Position numbers and translations under genes: made by a program | The notes under the pieces: model-generated | Databases searched by the model: none | What the model was told of the DNA's origin: nothing | Seen by the model: the letters and a program-made list of their open reading frames with translations, nothing else | Assembly: GCF_947495995.1 (NCBI RefSeq) | Contig: NZ_CANMAX010000002.1 | Span: 248,001-312,000 of the forward strand | Source: an uncultured Tenacibaculum sp. | Lineage (GTDB): Bacteria > Bacteroidota > Bacteroidia > Flavobacteriales > Flavobacteriaceae | Reading direction: 5' to 3' | Length of the DNA stretch: 64,000 nucleotides | In this document: positions 59,910 through 64,000 of the stretch, one piece after another | Layout of the letters: each line of letters starts with the position of its first letter | Numbering within the stretch: the first letter of the stretch is position 1

Positions 59910-61070
59910 ATGCTTAATTAAAAATATATAACGAACTGCTAGTAATAATAAAAGTGGATATAATGGATGTGTAAACTTTTGTAATCCAATTAAAGTCACA
60001 ATTGGAATCAAGCCTAAAAAGGCTAATACAAGAATTAAATAATGTTTAATCCAAGGATGTAAGTTCTTTTTAAGTAATAGAAAAGCAATAAAAAAGTTAG
60101 GAGCAAATGCCCATAAGAAATTGAAATTATTCGGCGCAGTAGAATGATTTGTGAAAAACCATAAGAATACGATAAGTATTCCCATAATCCCTGTAGTAAG
60201 GAAAAGAATAAAGTCTAAAATTCTAGTTCTTTTATGCTTCTTAAAATCATTTAAACTGATAAGAATAGTAATGATTAGTAAAATCGAAAAAATTAAAAAC
60301 GGACTAATGCTATCACTTTCTGAAGTTTTTGTTTTAAAATCTAAAAGTGTTTTTGTTCCTCGTACTAATGGAGCTGATTCACCATCTTTTTTAACCGTAG
60401 ATTTTTCAAAAATAGAAAAAAGATACTCAGGTAGATACATGTACTCTTCAACTGTAGCTATTTGGTCTAAACGACTTCCTAAGGCAATATTAATACCAAA
60501 ACTACCCCAAGTATTTGTATTAATTTTTTCATTCATTAAATCTCTTAAAGATCTTTCTTGATCTAAAATAGAGGTGTCAAAAGTAAGTTTGTCTTTTAAA
60601 ATATCTTTAAGAATATCTTTTGGTCTTGTAGCACAGTTATCAAAAAACGGATCGTAAAAATAACTAGCGTTTTCTGGTTGAGTATTTCTTTCTAGAAACT
60701 GAAAATATGCATTTTTCTGCTGAGCTGTTAAATTTAAGACTTGTTGTTTTACCCAGCGTTTATCTTGGCTTGCAGATTTTAAAGAATAATGAAAAGGATA
60801 TCGAGCTAATTTATACTTCATAAATCCTTTTACGAAGTTTGAGTAGAAATTAGGATCGTTAAAATCAAAAATACCGTAGTTATAAAGTACATCTAAATTT
60901 AGTAAGGGATCTTTAACTCTAATGGCAGTATGTCCAAATTTTTCATATAAATTTTCACCAGGACCAGAAGTAATAATACTAATTTCAGCATAAGCAGATA
61001 GCTGTGCATTTTGAGCAGTATTATTAATTACAAAACATAAAAAAGAAAGATAAAGTAGTTTTTTAATCAT
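59886..61070 (-). CDS. DUF4105-family membrane protein
   Basis: 394 residues. The N-terminus has a signal-like segment (KKLLYLSFLCFVINNTAQ, about 3-20), a DUF4105 domain (about 25-235) with FGHTAIRVKDPLLNLDVLYN and NFVKGFMKYKLARYPFHYS, and YDPFFDNCATRPKDILKDIL (about 141-160), including the NC motif of papain-like permuted NlpC-type folds. About five C-terminal membrane segments follow (about 250-390). A role in envelope maintenance is possible. The gene is 3 bases after the PorV/PorQ-like gene. Confidence 0.82.
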   Translation of the reverse strand: MIKKLLYLSFLCFVINNTAQNAQLSAYAEISIITSGPGENLYEKFGHTAIRVKDPLLNLDVLYNYGIFDFNDPNFYSNFVKGFMKYKLARYPFHYSLKSASQDKRWVKQQVLNLTAQQKNAYFQFLERNTQPENASYFYDPFFDNCATRPKDILKDILKDKLTFDTSILDQERSLRDLMNEKINTNTWGSFGINIALGSRLDQIATVEEYMYLPEYLFSIFEKSTVKKDGESAPLVRGTKTLLDFKTKTSESDSISPFLIFSILLIITILISLNDFKKHKRTRILDFILFLTTGIMGILIVFLWFFTNHSTAPNNFNFLWAFAPNFFIAFLLLKKNLHPWIKHYLILVLAFLGLIPIVTLIGLQKFTHPLYPLLLLLAVRYIFLIKHQKNKALA

Positions 61071-61073
61071 GAT

Positions 61074-62138
61074 TTATCGGTAAAAACTATAATCGAATTT
61101 AATTGAAAAAATATTTGAAAATAAAGCATTTCCAACGCTTCCTATGTTGGTAAGCGCATAATCAACTTGAATTCCTTTGAATTTAAAACCTAGTCCGAAA
61201 TTTGGTTGAACAGAAAGAGATTCATTTCCGTTAAATTCAGTTGTATTTTGAAAGTTTCCTGCTCCTAATCTAAGATACACAAGCTCATCATAATCTAATT
61301 GAAAACCAAAAGCAGGATCGATACTTAAGAAAGAAGTTGAAATAATATCATTAGTTTCAGCAAATCTCATATTAAGATCTACTTCCGCTAATAAATTAAA
61401 ATAACGTCCGAATTTAAAATTTTTAGCAACACCAACTTGAAGTTTAGGTTTGGTGATTTCTGTAGTTTCAGGTAATTCTTGATTTTGACCAGGAACGGCA
61501 TTTCTAATTTTATCAAACTCATCTTCATCAATAGCCCAAACATTAAATGTAGTAGTAATATCTCTGGCCATTGCACCGAATTTCCATCCATTTTTTTCAA
61601 ACTGAACACCTAAATCAAAACCAAATCCCCAAGAAGTGGCAAAATCACCAATAATTCTTCTTACGATTTTAGCGTTTCCTCCAATAGAAAAACCATCCAA
61701 TAATAATTTTCTACCGTAACTAACATTTAAAGCATAATCAGCAGCAGAAAATAAACTTATTCGATTAAAATCTATATTTCCATCACTATCAATTAATTCA
61801 GTTGTATTTAGAATATCATCAACACCAAATCGAATTAAAGATAAACCAACCGCACTTTGTTTGTCAATTGGCATTGCAAAACCAGCATAATTATACGTTG
61901 CAATTCCAGCAAAGTAAGACGCATGCATTAAAGTACCTTGATAATCTTCAACATTAACTAATCCAGCAGGATTCCAATAAGAAGCATTCACATTATCTGT
62001 AGTTGCAACCACAGCTTTACTCATACCTAATGCAGCTGCATCGACACCAATATTTAAAAATTCATTAGAAAAATTTCTGAATTGTGCTTGAGTAGCAACA
62101 GCAACTAAAAGAAAAAAGTAGATTAATTTTGTTCTCAA
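61074..62138 (-). CDS. PorV/PorQ-family outer-membrane protein
   Basis: 354 residues with a signal peptide (MRTKLIYFFLLVAVATQAQ, about 1-19). It has the start of the PorV/PorQ (UPF0164) family, FLNIGVDAAALGMSKAVVAT (about 27-46), then VNASYWNPAGLVNVEDYQGT (about 50-69), followed by a beta-barrel with an aromatic end (FSIKFDYSFYR). PorV and PorQ are outer-membrane parts of the type IX secretion pathway; this is a paralogue, and its own role is uncertain. It is the first gene of a two-gene operon with DUF4105. Confidence 0.85.
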   Translation of the reverse strand: MRTKLIYFFLLVAVATQAQFRNFSNEFLNIGVDAAALGMSKAVVATTDNVNASYWNPAGLVNVEDYQGTLMHASYFAGIATYNYAGFAMPIDKQSAVGLSLIRFGVDDILNTTELIDSDGNIDFNRISLFSAADYALNVSYGRKLLLDGFSIGGNAKIVRRIIGDFATSWGFGFDLGVQFEKNGWKFGAMARDITTTFNVWAIDEDEFDKIRNAVPGQNQELPETTEITKPKLQVGVAKNFKFGRYFNLLAEVDLNMRFAETNDIISTSFLSIDPAFGFQLDYDELVYLRLGAGNFQNTTEFNGNESLSVQPNFGLGFKFKGIQVDYALTNIGSVGNALFSNIFSIKFDYSFYR

Positions 62139-62210
62139 ATCTTGAATTTAATAAACACAAATATCCAAATTACTAAGTAAATAACAGTAGTTTTTTGGAG
62201 TTATTGTTTA

Positions 62211-63188
62211 TTATGAATAGATATTTAACTCATTTTGAATAAAATTAACAAATTGTTTTTCTATCCAATACGATTCATCTCTAAATGAGGTTACAAAACC
62301 AACATGACCACCATATTTTGGAGTTAATAAAAAGAAATTAGAAGAGTTTTCTGCTAATTCGTAAGGATAACATTCTATAGATAAAAAAGAGTCATCTTTG
62401 GCGTTAATTAATAGTGTTTTGTGTTTTATATTGGTTAAATATGGTTTACTACTGGCTTTTGCCCAATAATCTTCAGGACTATCGAACCCAAAAACTGGTG
62501 CAGTATATATTTCTTCAAAATCACGAAAAGTAGAAGCTTTTGAAATCAATTTTTTATCAGGATTATATTCTGGGAATTTTTCAGCTTTCACAATTACTTT
62601 TGCTTTAAGAGTTCTTAAAAACTCTTGCATATACAGCTTGTTTTTTAGTTTACTTAATTCTGCTTGAGAACTCGTTAGATCTATAGGAACAGAAACAGCA
62701 ATTCCGCCTTTTACAGCACAAGGAATTTCATTTTCATATTCTCCTAAATATTTTAAAGTCAGATTTCCGCCTAAGCTGAATCCGCTTAAAATGATGTTTT
62801 GATAATCATAATTAGTTTCTAAGTATTGTAATATAAAGTGAAGATCATCAGTTTTTCCTGCATGATAAGTTTTCAAAATATTATTATCATCTCCACTACA
62901 ACCTCTAAGGTTAATACATACAACATCATAACCTAAATCATGAAGATAAGAAGCAGTAGACATCATATAACTTGATTCTGAACTACCTTCGAGTCCGTGT
63001 ATTAAAACGACTAATGAGAAGGAGTTGTTCGTTAAAAAATCTAAGTCTATGAAATCATTATCCCAAGTCATAATTCGAACTCTTTCGTATTCAGGTTTAT
63101 CTTTAGTGACAAAGAATTTGTAAATCGTATTTACATGTGGATTTCTAAAAGGAAAGCTAGTAGTGAGTTGATTTTTAAGTAATGGCAT
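62211..63188 (-). CDS. Alpha/beta hydrolase, YheT-like
   Basis: 325 residues. The conserved N-terminus RNPHVNTIYKFF (about 16-27) is typical of YheT. The alpha/beta-hydrolase core has SLVVLIHGLEGSSESSYMMS (about 58-77), INLRGCSGDDN (about 95-105), the nucleophile Ser in LSGFSLGGNLTLKYLG (about 134-149), an Asp region in LLINAKDDSFLS and the catalytic His in YGGHVGFV (about 296-303). The substrate is unknown. It is divergent from the phosphatidylserine synthase gene, with a 77-base gap. Confidence 0.88.
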   Translation of the reverse strand: MPLLKNQLTTSFPFRNPHVNTIYKFFVTKDKPEYERVRIMTWDNDFIDLDFLTNNSFSLVVLIHGLEGSSESSYMMSTASYLHDLGYDVVCINLRGCSGDDNNILKTYHAGKTDDLHFILQYLETNYDYQNIILSGFSLGGNLTLKYLGEYENEIPCAVKGGIAVSVPIDLTSSQAELSKLKNKLYMQEFLRTLKAKVIVKAEKFPEYNPDKKLISKASTFRDFEEIYTAPVFGFDSPEDYWAKASSKPYLTNIKHKTLLINAKDDSFLSIECYPYELAENSSNFFLLTPKYGGHVGFVTSFRDESYWIEKQFVNFIQNELNIYS

Positions 63189-63239
63189 CTTTACAACAAT
63201 TTATTTTTTTATTAAACAGAATAAAAACAATCAATTTCA

Positions 63240-63247
63240 TATTTTCG
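63240..63247 (+). promoter_or_regulatory. Candidate promoter of the phosphatidylserine synthase gene, -7 element
   Basis: TATTTTCG differs at one position from TAnnTTTG and lies 18 bases before the ATG at 63266. Confidence 0.3.
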
Positions 63248-63265
63248 TAAAAATCATGAAAAAAT

Positions 63266-64000
63266 ATGAATATTAAAAAACACATTCCAAATATTATTAC
63301 ACTCGGAAACTTACTTTGTGGTACAATTGCCACAATATTAGCAGTTCGAGGTTACTTTTACGCTACAGCAATTTTTGTAGGAGTAGGAATTGTTCTTGAT
63401 TTCTTAGACGGTTTTGCTGCAAGAATGTTACATGTTCAAGGAGAATTAGGTAAACAATTAGATAGTTTAGCAGACATGGTAACTAGTGGAGTAGTACCAG
63501 GAATAGTGATGTTACAATTTATGGTGCATAGTGCTTACCATAGAGAATTCGGATTTTCGTCTTGGGATACGGCCTTGGATATTGGATTAACTTTAGAAAA
63601 TTTACTTTCTATAGAGTTATTAGGATTATTATTGACGCTTTTTGCTGGCTACAGATTGGCAAAATTTAATATTGATACCAGACAAACAGATAGTTTTATC
63701 GGTTTACCAACACCAGCAATGAATTTATTTGTTGTGTCTTTACCAATGATTGCTGGGTATACTGAATCAGAATTGGTTTTAAGTATAATTCATAATCAGT
63801 ACTTTTTAATAGCAGTTACTATTATTTTAAGTCTTTTAATGGTTTCTGAATTGCCGCTTTTTTCATTAAAATTTAAATCAACATCGGTAAAAAACAACTT
63901 GTTGAAATACATTTTCTTATTGTTGTCTATTGTGTTGTTAATTGTATTAAAGTTTATAGCTATTCCTTTAATAATTATCCTATATATCTTACTGTCTGTT
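63266..64000 (+). CDS. pssA: CDP-diacylglycerol-serine O-phosphatidyltransferase (cut by window edge)
   Basis: 245 codons without a stop before the window end, from ATG 63266 (MNIKKHIPNIITLGNLLCGT); the ATG at 63256 is out of frame and closes at once. It makes phosphatidylserine, the precursor of phosphatidylethanolamine, at the inner membrane. The CDP-alcohol phosphatidyltransferase motif D-G-x2-A-R-x8-G-x3-D-x3-D is complete in LDFLDGFAARMLHVQGELGK and the following QLDSLAD (about 45-70). Several membrane segments follow, and the family's specific start HIPNIITLGNLLCG supports PssA over PgsA. Confidence 0.9.
   Translation, partial: MNIKKHIPNIITLGNLLCGTIATILAVRGYFYATAIFVGVGIVLDFLDGFAARMLHVQGELGKQLDSLADMVTSGVVPGIVMLQFMVHSAYHREFGFSSWDTALDIGLTLENLLSIELLGLLLTLFAGYRLAKFNIDTRQTDSFIGLPTPAMNLFVVSLPMIAGYTESELVLSIIHNQYFLIAVTIILSLLMVSELPLFSLKFKSTSVKNNLLKYIFLLLSIVLLIVLKFIAIPLIIILYILLSV

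Noticed and set aside
61388..61609. Second frame inside the PorV/PorQ-like gene
   Set aside because: It lies within a conserved outer-membrane protein gene on the same strand, and its translation is a Leu/Lys-rich shadow of the real frame.
1..64000. tRNA genes, CRISPR arrays, insertion sequences, prophage genes and attachment sites
   Set aside because: I saw no cloverleaf-like sequence, no regularly spaced direct repeat with unique spacers, no transposase, and no phage gene. The only recombinase is the chromosomal XerD type. A tRNAscan or ISfinder run would be needed for certainty.

Overview
The window looks like chromosome of a marine-type member of the Flavobacteriaceae (Bacteroidota), perhaps near Tenacibaculum or Polaribacter; the genus is inference. 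The support is a very AT-rich composition, a C-terminal type IX secretion sorting domain on a secreted nuclease, family proteins typical of the phylum (DUF5606, DUF4199, PorV/PorQ-like), and Bacteroidota promoters of the TTG-N17-23-TAnnTTTG type, clearest before the SRP RNA and HU genes. Genes are densely packed. No stretch over 300 bases lacks a gene; the longest gaps (about 170-215 bases at 1819, 2643, 25314, 33305 and 36523) hold terminators, operators, promoters or nothing recognisable.

Region 1 (1-9757) is the accessory part and the most interesting. After a partial yidC and a small cupin gene come four genes for short Cys-rich peptides with double-glycine leaders (pepA, pepB, pepC in one unit and pepD in another; these names are mine), a lipoprotein of unknown function, a LytTR response regulator with its TPR-containing histidine kinase, and a NarL-type regulator with a second TPR-containing kinase and an unrecognised 226-residue protein. 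A motif close to TTTTCAAAAGYG recurs in tandem at exactly 21-bp steps, twice before pepA and three times before the lipoprotein gene, on the same strand and about 65 bases before each start codon. This is the arrangement expected of LytTR binding sites, so the regulator probably drives both units. A separate NarL-type 7-2-7 palindrome lies before the second two-component operon. Together this suggests a peptide production, sensing or defence circuit resembling the pheromone and bacteriocin circuits of Gram-positive bacteria. No peptide exporter or maturation enzyme is present here.

Region 2 (9758-25400) is mostly housekeeping: a ZIP metal transporter and methyltransferase, a THUMP RNA methyltransferase, a secreted repeat protein, HU, fmt, recQ, a P-loop ATPase, an operon of periplasmic folding factors (DUF493, two parvulin proteins and a lipoprotein) ending in a MoxR ATPase, and a large secreted endonuclease. 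Region 3 (25400-41500) holds pheT, pyrD, lon, several small secreted or TPR proteins, and a long minus-strand operon ruvX-def-DUF5606-mazG-glycosyltransferase-SDR-redoxin.

Region 4 (41500-55200) mixes dapD, tsaC and cca with seven glycosyltransferases, an MsbA-like lipid flippase and a phosphohexomutase, a set suited to lipopolysaccharide or other surface glycan synthesis. Region 5 (55200-64000) contains the SRP RNA gene, a XerD-type recombinase, three tandem small outer-membrane beta-barrel proteins, aroQ, a phytase-like lipoprotein, a DUF4105 protein with a PorV/PorQ-like protein, a YheT-type hydrolase, and the start of a phosphatidylserine synthase gene cut by the window edge.
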